Notes under the pieces: generated by a model
What the model was told of the DNA's origin: nothing
The model's input: only the letters and a program-made list of their open reading frames with translations
Databases searched by the model: none
Origin: Chloroflexota bacterium
Lineage (GTDB): Bacteria > Chloroflexota > Dehalococcoidia > Lucifugimonadales > Australimonadaceae
Length of the DNA stretch: 9,665 bases
Assembly (NCBI GenBank): GCA_022574265.1
Contig: JACZSI010000060.1
Span: forward strand, 1-9,665
Direction of reading: 5' to 3'
Translations under genes and position numbers: made by a program
Part shown: piece by piece, positions 1 through 6,300 of the stretch
Numbering within the stretch: position 1 is the stretch's first letter
Layout: the number at the start of each line of letters is the position of its first letter

Positions 1-540
1 GCGTTGATGGTCGCGCGGCTCGCGCGGTCGCTCGGCCTGCCGAACTGGGTCAAGCTCGAGGTCATCCCCGACCCGAAGTACCTGCTGCCCGACCCCATCG
101 GCACGCTGGAGGCCGCCAAGGCGCTGCTGGCCGACGGCTTCACGGTGCTGCCGTACATCCACGCCGACCCGGTGCTCGCGAAACACCTCCAGGAGGCGGG
201 CTGCGCGGCGGTCATGCCGCTCGGCTCGGCCATCGGCTCCGGCAAGGGCATCCACACGCGCGAGGAGATCACGATCATCGTCGAGCAGGCGACCGTCCCC
301 GTGATCGTCGACGCGGGCTTGGGCGTGCCGTCCGATGCCTCGCAGGCGATGGAGATGGGCGCCGACGCCGTGCTCGTGAACACCGCCATCGCCCGCGCGA
401 AGGACCCCGCGCTCATGGGCGAGGCCTTCAAGCTGGGCGTCGAGGCCGGGCGCAAGGCGTACCTGGCGGGGCGCATCGAGCAGCAGGAGTACGCCCAGGC
501 GAGCAGCCCGCTGGAGGGCGTGATCCAGGCGACGTCGTGA
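1..540 (+). CDS. thiG: Thiazole synthase ThiG, 3' part (5' truncated by window edge)
   Basis: ThiG builds the thiazole phosphate of thiamine in the cytoplasm from deoxyxylulose 5-phosphate, dehydroglycine and sulfur carried as thiocarboxylate on ThiS. The reading frame is open from base 1 to the TGA at 538-540, giving 179 residues of a protein usually about 255 long, so about 78 N-terminal residues lie outside the window. Family-typical blocks are seen: WVKLEVIPD (visible residues 16-24), PLGSAIGSGKGI (73-84), VIVDAGLG (101-108). Counting from the known family, visible K18, E20 and D104 fall where B. subtilis ThiG has its imine-forming Lys96, Glu98 and Asp182, with a constant offset of 78, so the catalytic core looks intact. 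The next thiamine gene begins 22 bases downstream and thiS follows, indicating one operon. The first visible ATG (base 7) is internal, not the start. Confidence 0.96.
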   Translation, partial: ALMVARLARSLGLPNWVKLEVIPDPKYLLPDPIGTLEAAKALLADGFTVLPYIHADPVLAKHLQEAGCAAVMPLGSAIGSGKGIHTREEITIIVEQATVPVIVDAGLGVPSDASQAMEMGADAVLVNTAIARAKDPALMGEAFKLGVEAGRKAYLAGRIEQQEYAQASSPLEGVIQATS

Positions 541-562
541 GCGCCGCTACGAGCTCCAGCCC

Positions 563-1234
563 GTGCCCACCAAGCTCCTTGCGCCATGCGTCGCGCTCGT
601 CACCGACCGGCGCGTGTCCGGCGGCGTCGACGCGCTGCTGGCCGCGGTCGAGGCCGCGGTCGCGGGCGGCGTGAGTCTCGTCCAGATGCGCGAGAAGGAC
701 CTGCCCGACGCCGAGCAGCTGGTGCTGGCGCGCCGCCTCCGTGAGCTGACGGCCGGCCGCGCACTGCTGTTCGTGAACGACAGCGTGAGCATCGCGCAGG
801 CCGCCGGCGCCGACGGCGTCCAGCTCGCGGAGCGCTCGCGCACCGTCGCCTCGGCGCGCGATGCCACGGCCCTTGATGCCCTGGGGAGAGGGCGGCTGCT
901 CGTGGGGCGCTCCGTCCACGACCTCGCCGGCGCCACGGAGGCGGCCGAGCAGGGAGCCGACCTGCTGGTCGTGGGCGCGGTGTTCGAGACGGCGACCCAC
1001 CCCGGTCAGCCTGCCGTGGGGACCGGCCTCGTCGAGCAGATCGCCTCGGCGGTGAGCGTGCCGGTCCTCGGCATCGGCGGCATCACGGCCGCCAACGCGG
1101 CCGATGTCATCGTCGCGGGCGCGGCCGGAGTGGCCGTCGTCACGGGCGTGCTCGCGGCCGGAGACCCGCAGGACGCGGCGCGCGCCATCTGCGACGCCGT
1201 CCAGCACGCATGGGCGGCCCGGAGCCGCGGCTGA
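563..1234 (+). CDS. thiE: ThiE/TenI-family protein (thiamine phosphate synthase, possibly thiazole tautomerase)
   Basis: A 223-residue TIM-barrel protein of the thiamine phosphate synthase/TenI family. ThiE joins thiazole phosphate to HMP-pyrophosphate; TenI aromatises the ThiG product. Seen: VQMREKD (residues 40-46, the QxRxK pyrophosphate-binding pattern), VND (71-73), GRSVHD (115-120) and the phosphate loop GIGGI (170-174). Two residues expected in ThiE are not where I expect them: the GQED Mg-site segment reads AERS (89-92), and the PTxTK lysine is replaced in FETATH (141-146). As I recall B. subtilis TenI, GRSVH with His122 and a VQLP segment are its hallmarks, and this protein has GRSVH (His119) and VQLA. 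Both functions remain open; an automated pipeline would probably say ThiE. The start is GTG at 563, 22 bases after thiG, with no clear ribosome binding site; translational coupling is likely. The TGA overlaps the thiS ATG by one base. Confidence 0.9.
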   Translation: MPTKLLAPCVALVTDRRVSGGVDALLAAVEAAVAGGVSLVQMREKDLPDAEQLVLARRLRELTAGRALLFVNDSVSIAQAAGADGVQLAERSRTVASARDATALDALGRGRLLVGRSVHDLAGATEAAEQGADLLVVGAVFETATHPGQPAVGTGLVEQIASAVSVPVLGIGGITAANAADVIVAGAAGVAVVTGVLAAGDPQDAARAICDAVQHAWAARSRG

Positions 1235-1440
1235 TGCTGCGCCTGACCGTCAACGGCAAGCAGCGGGAGGTCGAGGCGCCCCTGACGGTCGCCGGCTTCC
1301 TGGCGTCGCTGGGCTACGACGGGCGCTACGTGGCGGTCGCGCGGAACGGCGACGTGCTCGACCGCGAGACGTTCGGCGCGGTCGCGCTGGAGGACGGCGA
1401 CCGTCTGGAGATCGTGCGCCCCGTCGGGGGGGGCGCCTAA
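1234..1440 (+). CDS. thiS: Sulfur carrier protein ThiS
   Basis: A 68-residue ubiquitin-fold sulfur carrier. Its C-terminal glycine is adenylated by ThiF and turned into a thiocarboxylate that gives sulfur to ThiG. The sequence begins MLRLTVNGK, has the family centre VAVARNGDVLDR, and ends DGDRLEIVRPVGGGA. An upstream in-frame ATG at 1210 exists, but the ATG at 1234 overlaps the preceding TGA (TGATG), gives the normal family length and starts directly at the first beta-strand, so it is preferred. Oddity: ThiS normally ends in Gly-Gly, whereas here an alanine follows the glycines, coded next to a run of eight G (1426-1433). Either the tail is trimmed, the variant is tolerated, or the base run is miscounted, though one base more or less does not give a Gly-Gly-stop. 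It is the last gene of the thiamine cluster in the window. Confidence 0.92.
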   Translation: MLRLTVNGKQREVEAPLTVAGFLASLGYDGRYVAVARNGDVLDRETFGAVALEDGDRLEIVRPVGGGA

Positions 1441-1650
1441 GCCTCGCCGGCCTCACGGTACGGCCTTGCCCCAAGCTCTCCGCGCATTCCGTGGCGTCGG
1501 CGTTCGACAGCCGTTTCGACCATCCCCCCGTCCCCCTTCCTCGCCAGGAAGGGGGTGATCAAGCTAGATACGGGGGACACCCCCGTGCCCCCGGCAAAGG
1601 GGCTTCGCCCCTCTGCACTCCCCATCCGGAGCAGCACACGGTGTCCAGCG
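1441..1650. other. Convergent intergenic region, hairpin-rich
   Basis: A 210-base gap between the ends of thiS (+) and the EamA gene (-). I see no credible coding sequence in it. Bases 1532-1612 hold three perfect hairpins, described separately; the flanks 1441-1531 and 1613-1650 show nothing I can assign. Confidence 0.7.
1532..1612. repeat. Triple-hairpin palindromic element
   Basis: Three perfect stem-loops in a row. Hairpin 1: 1532-1541 CCCCCTTCCT pairs with 1546-1555, loop CGCC (10 bp). Hairpin 2: 1570-1576 ACGGGGG pairs with 1580-1586, loop ACA (7 bp). Hairpin 3: 1598-1603 AGGGGC pairs with 1607-1612, loop TTC (6 bp). None is followed by a T-run on either strand, so they are not classic intrinsic terminators, although their place between two convergent genes would suit transcription end or RNA protection. 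The C-block/G-block style resembles short dispersed intergenic repeats of GC-rich bacteria; that is recollection, and copy number cannot be checked inside this window. Confidence 0.6.
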
Positions 1651-2559
1651 CTACGCCAGCGCCAGGGCAACGACGCCCCCCACGATCAGCACCGTCGACG
1701 CCAGCTTGACCCCGAGCGTCCGCCGGTCGAGCGGCTCGCCGAGCACGTTCCAGTACGGCGTGCTCAGAGCCGCGCTGGCGGCCAGCACGAGCAGCGGCCG
1801 CGACGACGAGACGGCGCTCACGAGCGACACGGGGCCCAGCGATAACGCCAAGACGAACATGAACGCGGCGATGGGCGCAATGATGCCCTCGGTGAGGACG
1901 AGCGTGCCCATCGCCCGCCGGTCCCACAGCATCTGGCGGGCCTCGCGGAACGCCGTCCGCCTGCCCTGGAGCGCGAGGACGCCCGCGCCCATGGCGGCCG
2001 CGCGGAAGGCCTGGATCGCCCAGACGTTCATCTGATTCGTGGCCTCCTTGCTGACCACGAAGGCGACGCCCATCACGAAGCTGGCGCCGAGCAGGATCAC
2101 GAGCGCCCGCCGGTTCGCGATGCGGAACCAGCCCAGCTCGGGCCGCACGGTGACCGTCGCGCCGCCGAGCACGACCATCCCGATCGCCGCCCACTGCAGT
2201 CCGTTCAGCGATTCGCCCAGGAACGTCACGGCCAGCAGCGCCGTGAAGATGGGCGCGGTCATCTGGATCGGCGTCGCGCGCGAGACCTCCTCGAGCCGCA
2301 GTCCGTGGAAGAACAGCGTGATGCCGCCCGCCCACAGCAGTCCGCTCGCGATGGCCCACGGGATGCCGGCGCCCCCGTCGAAGCCGACGGTCGGCACGAC
2401 GACGGCGAACAGGAGCGCCGCGATCGGGACCTGAAGCAGCCCGAACGCGACGTTGAACGACTGCGCGCTCGGAAACAGGTGCGCTATCAGTCGCTTGTCG
2501 AGGATCGTGACGAGCGCGAACAGCGTCGTGCTGATGAGCACGGCGACGACCCACGTCAT
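1651..2559 (-). CDS. EamA/DMT-family transporter
   Basis: A 302-residue inner-membrane protein of the drug/metabolite transporter superfamily. The chain is a series of hydrophobic helices, about ten, arranged as two EamA-like halves. The first half runs from the N-terminus (WVVAVLISTTLFALVTILDK) to about residue 140 and carries the typical stretch ATPIQMTAPIFTALLAVTFL followed by GE; the second starts near LVILLGASFVMGVAFVVSKE and contains GPVSLVSAVSSSRPLLVLAAS. Substrate cannot be told from sequence; relatives export amino acids, sugars or other metabolites. The ATG at 2557-2559 has GGAG about 8 bases upstream on the minus strand, and an extended -10 (TGGTAGCAT) lies at 2599-2607. It is divergent from the small gene at 2738 and convergent with the thiamine cluster, so it is probably monocistronic. 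Confidence 0.9.
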   Translation of the reverse strand: MTWVVAVLISTTLFALVTILDKRLIAHLFPSAQSFNVAFGLLQVPIAALLFAVVVPTVGFDGGAGIPWAIASGLLWAGGITLFFHGLRLEEVSRATPIQMTAPIFTALLAVTFLGESLNGLQWAAIGMVVLGGATVTVRPELGWFRIANRRALVILLGASFVMGVAFVVSKEATNQMNVWAIQAFRAAAMGAGVLALQGRRTAFREARQMLWDRRAMGTLVLTEGIIAPIAAFMFVLALSLGPVSLVSAVSSSRPLLVLAASAALSTPYWNVLGEPLDRRTLGVKLASTVLIVGGVVALALA

Positions 2560-2598
2560 GAGGCAGCTCCGGTTCAGGTCGTTTGCGGCGGTCCGCCC

Positions 2599-2607
2599 AT
2601 GCTACCA
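2599..2607 (-). promoter_or_regulatory. Candidate extended -10 promoter of the EamA gene
   Basis: On the minus strand the sequence reads TGGTAGCAT: a TGn extension then TAGCAT (2599-2604). A transcript would start near 2592, about 33 bases before the ATG. No good -35 is seen 16-18 bases upstream, which is acceptable for an extended -10 promoter. Pattern match only. Confidence 0.4.
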
Positions 2608-2698
2608 GGCGCTCCGGCCGTGCCGGATTCACCACTTGTGATGAGGCGCGCTCAACACCTTGGGCGAAGGCACCCGCTCCCCATGGAGGCAGACTGGG

Positions 2699-2713
2699 GT
2701 TGCAGGGCGCAAC
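2699..2713. repeat. Short inverted repeat upstream of the small gene at 2738
   Basis: GTTGC (2699-2703), spacer AGGGC, GCAAC (2709-2713): a perfect 5-bp inverted repeat 25 bases before the ATG of the small membrane-anchored gene. It could be an operator half-site pair or chance. Confidence 0.25.
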
Positions 2714-2737
2714 GACCAGGGAAACGGGAGACACAAA

Positions 2738-3073
2738 ATGCTCATAACCACCTCCACCCTCGGGATCATCATGCTGGTGCTCAGCTTCCTCTCCGTCGCC
2801 CTCAGCGGCTCACCCGTCGGTGGCACGCAAGGCCTCCTCGACGAGGACACGCCCTTCTCCGTCGAGGCCGTCCAGGTCCCCGCGGGCCAGTTCAACACCA
2901 TGTACGGCGCCATCGTCGACGACATCGCTTCCTTCGCCGCCAACCCGGACCTGGCGCTGGCCACCGCACGCCGCGACGAGATGGCCGCCTACGCCGAGTC
3001 CCTCGTCGGACAGTTCGGCAGCTTCGCCGAGGCGATGCAAGGCGAGCTGGACGCGGCCACCGACCAGTCCTAG
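2738..3073 (+). CDS. Small membrane-anchored or secreted protein of unknown function
   Basis: I do not recognise a family. The product is 111 residues. Residues 3-22 are strongly hydrophobic (ITTSTLGIIMLVLSFLSVAL) with no basic residue before them, followed by a Gly/Ser-rich segment, so this is a signal anchor or signal peptide. The rest is acidic and alanine-rich and looks helical (SFAANPDLALATARRDEM, then GSFAEAMQGELDAATDQS), with no cysteine, so an extracytoplasmic helical domain of about 80 residues is inferred. The frame is open further upstream to an ATG at 2660, but ATG 2738 is chosen because GGGAG lies 7 bases before it and the hydrophobic segment then sits at the N-terminus. The gene at 3112 starts 38 bases downstream with its own strong ribosome binding site, suggesting a two-gene operon. 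Confidence 0.7.
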   Translation: MLITTSTLGIIMLVLSFLSVALSGSPVGGTQGLLDEDTPFSVEAVQVPAGQFNTMYGAIVDDIASFAANPDLALATARRDEMAAYAESLVGQFGSFAEAMQGELDAATDQS

Positions 3074-3111
3074 CACCGCACCGTCACGCACTCGCACCAA
3101 AGGAGACCCAC

Positions 3112-3324
3112 ATGAGCGATCAACCCATCCGCCACATGGTCGACGAGCTCGTTGGAGAGGACGCAGCGCACCTGGGCGGCTCCATCGCCAGCGCCATCGG
3201 GAGCCGGATGCGTTCGGGCGCTCCGCCCCGCGCGGTCGTGCTGCGGCTCGACAGCGTCCGCGCCCACTCCGGCGGCCTGCGCCGCCAGGTCACCGTCCTG
3301 GCGTCCACGGAGGTCTACCTCTAA
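3112..3324 (+). CDS. Small protein of unknown function (70 aa)
   Basis: I do not recognise a family. ATG 3112 is preceded by AAAGGAG (3099-3105) at a 6-base spacing, one of the best ribosome binding sites in the window, which is the main support for this gene. The 70-residue product has an N-terminal part that looks helical (MVDELVGEDAAHLGGSIASA, residues 9-28), then a basic segment with SRMRSG, then two likely beta-strands (AVVLRLDSVR and RQVTVLASTEVYL at the C-terminus). It has no signal peptide, membrane helix or cysteine, so it is probably cytoplasmic. It lies 38 bases after the membrane-anchored small gene. A longer open frame through this region from 2305 is in the same frame but runs antisense over the EamA gene and has no start signal. 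Confidence 0.65.
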   Translation: MSDQPIRHMVDELVGEDAAHLGGSIASAIGSRMRSGAPPRAVVLRLDSVRAHSGGLRRQVTVLASTEVYL

Positions 3325-3355
3325 AGTCCCGCGGGTCGGGCCGTCCGCTCGCCTG

Positions 3356-3384
3356 TTGTGGCTCTGGTTCCGCATCCGTAGAAT
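3356..3384 (+). promoter_or_regulatory. Sigma-70-type promoter of the AAA+ ATPase gene
   Basis: TTGTGG (3356-3361), a spacer of exactly 17 bases, then TAGAAT (3379-3384). Predicted transcription start is near 3391, giving a leader of about 28 bases that contains GGAG (3408-3411) 7 bases before the TTG at 3419. An in-frame ATG at 3383 overlaps the -10 box and so would not be in the transcript, which supports the TTG start. Confidence 0.6.
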
Positions 3385-3418
3385 GGGCCGGCCACCACCC
3401 GCCCCTCGGAGACTCGCT

Positions 3419-4846
3419 TTGCCCACCGCGAAACGGAAGCCAAGCACGCTCGGCGCGCTCAAGAAGAGCGGCTACGGGATCGTCTCGGTCCGCGAGGAGA
3501 TGCGGCGCAACCTCATCGCCCTCATCGAGAGCGGCAAGCCCCTCTTCCCCGGCATCGTCGGCTTCGACGACACGGTGATACCGCAGATCCAGAACGCGGT
3601 GCTTGCCGGACAGGACATCATCCTGCTGGGCGAGCGCGGCCAGGCGAAGTCGCGCCTCATCCGGGGACTGGTCGCGCTGCTCGACGAGGAGATCCCGATC
3701 CTGGAGGGCAGCGAGATCAACGACCACCCCCTGGCCCCGGTATCCAAGATGGGCAGGGACCTCGTCGCCGAGATGGGCGACGACGCGCCCGTCGAGTGGA
3801 TCGGACGCGACCGGCGCTACGGCGAGAAGCTTGCCACGCCCGACATCTCCATCGCCGACCTGGTGGGCGACGTCGACCCGATCAAGATCGCGGAGGGGCG
3901 CTACCTCTCGGACGAGCTCGCCATCCACTACGGCCTGATCCCCCGGACGAACCGCGGCATCTTCTGCATCAACGAGCTGCCGGACCTCGCGGAGCGCATC
4001 CAGGTGGGGCTGTTCAACCTGATGGAGGAGCGGGACGTCCAGATCAAGGGCTACCGCGTCCGCCTCCACCTCGACGTGGTCGTCGTGGCCAGCGCGAACC
4101 CGGAGGACTACACGAACCGCGGGCGCATCATCACGCCGCTGAAGGACCGCTACGGCGCGCAGATCCGCACCCACTACCCACGCGAGGCCGCGCACGAGAT
4201 CGCGATCATGGAGGCGGAGCGCCGCCGATTCACGGACACGGACGACCGCGTGGCGATCCCGAGCTACATCAAGGAGATCATCGCCGAGTACACCGCCCTT
4301 GCCCGCCGCCACCCCGAGATCAATCAGCGCTCCGGCGTGAGCGTCCGGGTGTCCATCGCGAACTACGAGACGGTGCTGGCCAACGCGCTGCGCCGTTCGC
4401 TCATCGGCCACGAGGCCAAGGCCACGCCGCGCATGACCGACCTCCCGTTCATGGTCGCGTCGACCGTCGGCAAGGTCGAGCTCGAGACGATGGAGGAGGA
4501 GCGCGAAGGCCGCGTGCTCGAGGACCTCATCAAGAAGTCGGTCCTCAACGTCTTCGACCGCTACTTCTCCGTGGGCGATTTCGACCAGCTGGTGCTCGCC
4601 TTCGAGTCGGGCTCGACGCTCGAGACGGGCGCCGGCATGCCGTCCAAGGAGTACGTGAAGACGCTGGCCAAGTTCGACGGCTTCCGGGAGGCGTTGCGGA
4701 AGCTCAAGGTGGGCGACGAACCCTCCTCCGTCGCATCGGCGATGGAGTTCATCGTGGAGGGGCTGCACCTCAACCGCCGCCTCAACCGCGACAGCGTCGA
4801 CGGCATCAACCGCTACCACGTCTCGGCGCCACCTAGCAACAGGTAG
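3419..4846 (+). CDS. MoxR/magnesium chelatase-like AAA+ ATPase
   Basis: A 475-residue cytoplasmic AAA+ ATPase resembling the ChlI/BchI-MoxR group. Such proteins remodel partners and often work with a VWA-domain protein. Seen in order: GERGQAKS at the Walker A position (71-78), with Ala in place of the last Gly before Lys77; GIFCINELPDL at Walker B (180-190), where the usual Asp-Glu reads Asn185-Glu186; a sensor-like SANPEDYTNRG (Asn227); and LKDRYGAQ with candidate arginine finger Arg244. The C-terminal part (from about 290) is the helical lid and a family-specific tail. The degenerate Walker motifs match what I remember of this subgroup and do not by themselves mean inactivity. Start TTG 3419 is chosen from the promoter and GGAG. 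The usual VWA partner is not adjacent: trxB follows after 68 bases. True chelatase function is not implied. Confidence 0.88.
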   Translation: MPTAKRKPSTLGALKKSGYGIVSVREEMRRNLIALIESGKPLFPGIVGFDDTVIPQIQNAVLAGQDIILLGERGQAKSRLIRGLVALLDEEIPILEGSEINDHPLAPVSKMGRDLVAEMGDDAPVEWIGRDRRYGEKLATPDISIADLVGDVDPIKIAEGRYLSDELAIHYGLIPRTNRGIFCINELPDLAERIQVGLFNLMEERDVQIKGYRVRLHLDVVVVASANPEDYTNRGRIITPLKDRYGAQIRTHYPREAAHEIAIMEAERRRFTDTDDRVAIPSYIKEIIAEYTALARRHPEINQRSGVSVRVSIANYETVLANALRRSLIGHEAKATPRMTDLPFMVASTVGKVELETMEEEREGRVLEDLIKKSVLNVFDRYFSVGDFDQLVLAFESGSTLETGAGMPSKEYVKTLAKFDGFREALRKLKVGDEPSSVASAMEFIVEGLHLNRRLNRDSVDGINRYHVSAPPSNR

Positions 4847-4914
4847 CCCGGTGGGTGCATCATATCCATGAGGCCCACAAGGACAGACGGCGCTCCCCAG
4901 GAGGCTCCCACAGG

Positions 4915-5841
4915 ATGGCGAACGAGCCCGAATACGATGTCGTGATCGTCGGTGGCGGAGCCGCGGGCCTCGCCGCGTCCATCTATGCCGTCCGCGCCAT
5001 GCTCAAGACGCTCGTCATCGAGAAGATGGCGATCGGCGGTCAGATCCTCTACACCGGCGAGATCGAGAACTACCCCGGGTTCCCCGAGCCCATCGGCGGG
5101 CCCGAGCTCGCCATGCTGTACCAGAAACAGGCGGAGCGCTTCGGCGTCGAGTTCAAGTACGACCTCATCGCGAGTCTCGACGTCGAAGGACCGGTCAAGA
5201 ACGTCATCGGGCACGAAGGCCAGTACACGGCCAAGACCGTGATCGTCGCCTCGGGCGGCGAGCACAACAAGCTTGGCGTGCCGGGCGAGGAGGAGTTCTC
5301 GGGCCGGGGCGTCTCCTACTGCGCGACGTGTGACGGCAACTTCTTCAAGGACATGGACGTGACCGTCGTGGGCGGCGGCGACGCCGCCATGGACGAGGGA
5401 ACCTACCTGACCCGCATGACGAAGAGCGTGACGGTCGTGCACCGGCGCGACGAGCTACGGGCCAGCAAGATCCTCCAACAGCGTGCCTTCGCGAACCCCA
5501 AGATGGAGTTCATCTGGGACACGGCCGTGGAAGAGATCAAAGGCAACGGCGACGTGAACGGCCTCGTCCTCAAGAACCTCAAGACGGGCGAGGTCTCCGA
5601 GCGGCCCACGGAGGGAGTTTTCATCTACATCGGCTTCCACCCCGTGAACGACTACCTGCGGGAAAGCCTGAAGATCGACGCCGCCGGCCACGTGGTCAGC
5701 GACCTGCAGATGTCCACGAGCGTGCCCGGCGTGTTCACGGCCGGCGACGTCCGCCAGCACTCGGACCGCCAGCTCGCGAACGCCGTGGGCGACGGCGTCG
5801 CGGCCGCGCTCGCGGCCTACCGCTACATCAGCGCGGCGTAG
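4915..5841 (+). CDS. trxB: Thioredoxin-disulfide reductase
   Basis: A 308-residue cytoplasmic flavoprotein that passes electrons from NADPH to thioredoxin. Seen: FAD-binding GGGAAG (13-18), the segment TGEIENYPGFPEPIGGPEL typical of TrxB, the redox pair Cys136-Ala-Thr-Cys139 (same positions as E. coli, within one residue), the NADPH-binding GGGDAA (153-158), HRRDELRAS starting at His176, and a C-terminal GVFTAGDVR for FAD. Length is normal and all key residues are present. Start ATG 4915 has AGGAGG at 4899-4904; upstream in-frame codons back to 4855 lack conserved residues. It may be read on from the AAA+ gene 68 bases upstream or have its own promoter. It could supply thioredoxin-dependent reducing power to the TlpA/DUF3179 pair further along, though no sequence feature links them. 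Confidence 0.97.
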   Translation: MANEPEYDVVIVGGGAAGLAASIYAVRAMLKTLVIEKMAIGGQILYTGEIENYPGFPEPIGGPELAMLYQKQAERFGVEFKYDLIASLDVEGPVKNVIGHEGQYTAKTVIVASGGEHNKLGVPGEEEFSGRGVSYCATCDGNFFKDMDVTVVGGGDAAMDEGTYLTRMTKSVTVVHRRDELRASKILQQRAFANPKMEFIWDTAVEEIKGNGDVNGLVLKNLKTGEVSERPTEGVFIYIGFHPVNDYLRESLKIDAAGHVVSDLQMSTSVPGVFTAGDVRQHSDRQLANAVGDGVAAALAAYRYISAA

Positions 5842-5927
5842 GCCCCGAGCAACCACGCAGCTTGCGCAACGAGAAGGGCGCCCTTCGCGGGAAGGACGCC
5901 CTTGATGTGTCGAGTTGCTTCGGGCCT
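5840..5927. terminator. Nested inverted repeat, probable bidirectional terminator
   Basis: Inner hairpin: AAGGGCG (5874-5880), one mismatch, CCTTC (5882-5886), loop GCGG, GAAGG (5891-5895), mismatch, CGCCCTT (5897-5903). Around it GCAAC (5866-5870) faces GTTGC (5914-5918), and the 14-base ends near 5840-5853 and 5914-5927 are inverted copies with about 2 differences. It sits exactly between the convergent ends of trxB and the iron-sulfur carrier gene. T-runs are lacking, so termination is inferred from position and structure. Confidence 0.55.
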
Positions 5928-6270
5928 AGTGTGAGGCGCCGCAGCCGCAGTTGCCTCCGCAGGCGCAGCCGCCGCCGCCGCCCATGGCGATGTTCGGGTT
6001 CGTGATGACGAACCCGCTGCGCATCAGCCCTTCGCTGTAGTCGATCATCGCGCCCTCCAGGAGCGGCGCGCTTTCCATGTCGGTGATCACGCGGACGCCG
6101 TCGTCGTGGAGCACGAAGTCGTCCTCGGCCGTCTCGTCCTCGAGCGCCAGCATGTACTGGGCGCCGTTGCCGTTCGGCACGACGATGACGCGCAGGGCAG
6201 CACCGGGCTGGCCTTCCTCTTCCAAGATCCCGCGCAGCTTCTCGGCAGCGGTTTCGGTGACCGTAATCAT
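5926..6270 (-). CDS. A-type iron-sulfur carrier (HesB/IscA family), variant cysteines
   Basis: A 114-residue cytoplasmic protein of the IscA/ErpA/SufA family, which carries iron-sulfur clusters to target proteins. Family landmarks: MITVTETAAEKLRGIL at the N-terminus, an LEDE turn, FVLHDDGVRV, the GFVITNPN block, and a C-terminal CGCG. Oddity: canonical members have three cysteine ligands (E. coli IscA Cys35, Cys99, Cys101). The first, in a GGCSG-like turn, is replaced here by PNGNGAQY with Asn35, while the tail has a glycine run and four cysteines (102, 104, 108, 110). Cluster binding must therefore use the tail only, perhaps in a dimer. ATG at 6268-6270 has GAGGAG just upstream. It is divergent from fdxA with its own promoter and palindrome. 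The name family is secure; its exact role is not. Confidence 0.88.
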   Translation of the reverse strand: MITVTETAAEKLRGILEEEGQPGAALRVIVVPNGNGAQYMLALEDETAEDDFVLHDDGVRVITDMESAPLLEGAMIDYSEGLMRSGFVITNPNIAMGGGGGCACGGNCGCGASH

Positions 6271-6284
6271 GGGCGCTCCTCATA

Positions 6285-6297
6285 GATAGCGACTATC
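6285..6297. promoter_or_regulatory. Candidate operator overlapping the start of the iron-sulfur carrier transcript
   Basis: GATAG-CGA-CTATC is a perfect 5-bp inverted repeat with a 3-base centre. It lies directly downstream of the -10 box at 6301-6306 and covers the predicted transcription start (about 6293-6295, minus strand), a classic place for a repressor. Which regulator binds is unknown; an Rrf2-type iron-sulfur regulator would suit the gene but the sequence does not show it. Confidence 0.4.
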
Positions 6298-6300
6298 GGT

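Noticed and set aside
1210..1233. Upstream ATG of thiS at 1210
   Set aside because: It would overlap the previous gene by 25 bases and add eight residues before the first beta-strand; the TGATG overlap at 1234 is the better start.
1426..1433. G8 run as a frameshift in thiS
   Set aside because: One base more or less does not give a Gly-Gly-stop end, so no correction is better than the sequence as given.
2305..3111. Upstream extension of the 70-residue gene
   Set aside because: It crosses the EamA gene antisense and the other small gene out of frame; the AAAGGAG before ATG 3112 marks the real start.
3290..4819. 509-codon open frame on the minus strand
   Set aside because: It lies fully antisense to the well-conserved AAA+ gene and its translation is low-complexity (Asp/Val/Arg/Leu/His-rich), a GC-rich shadow.
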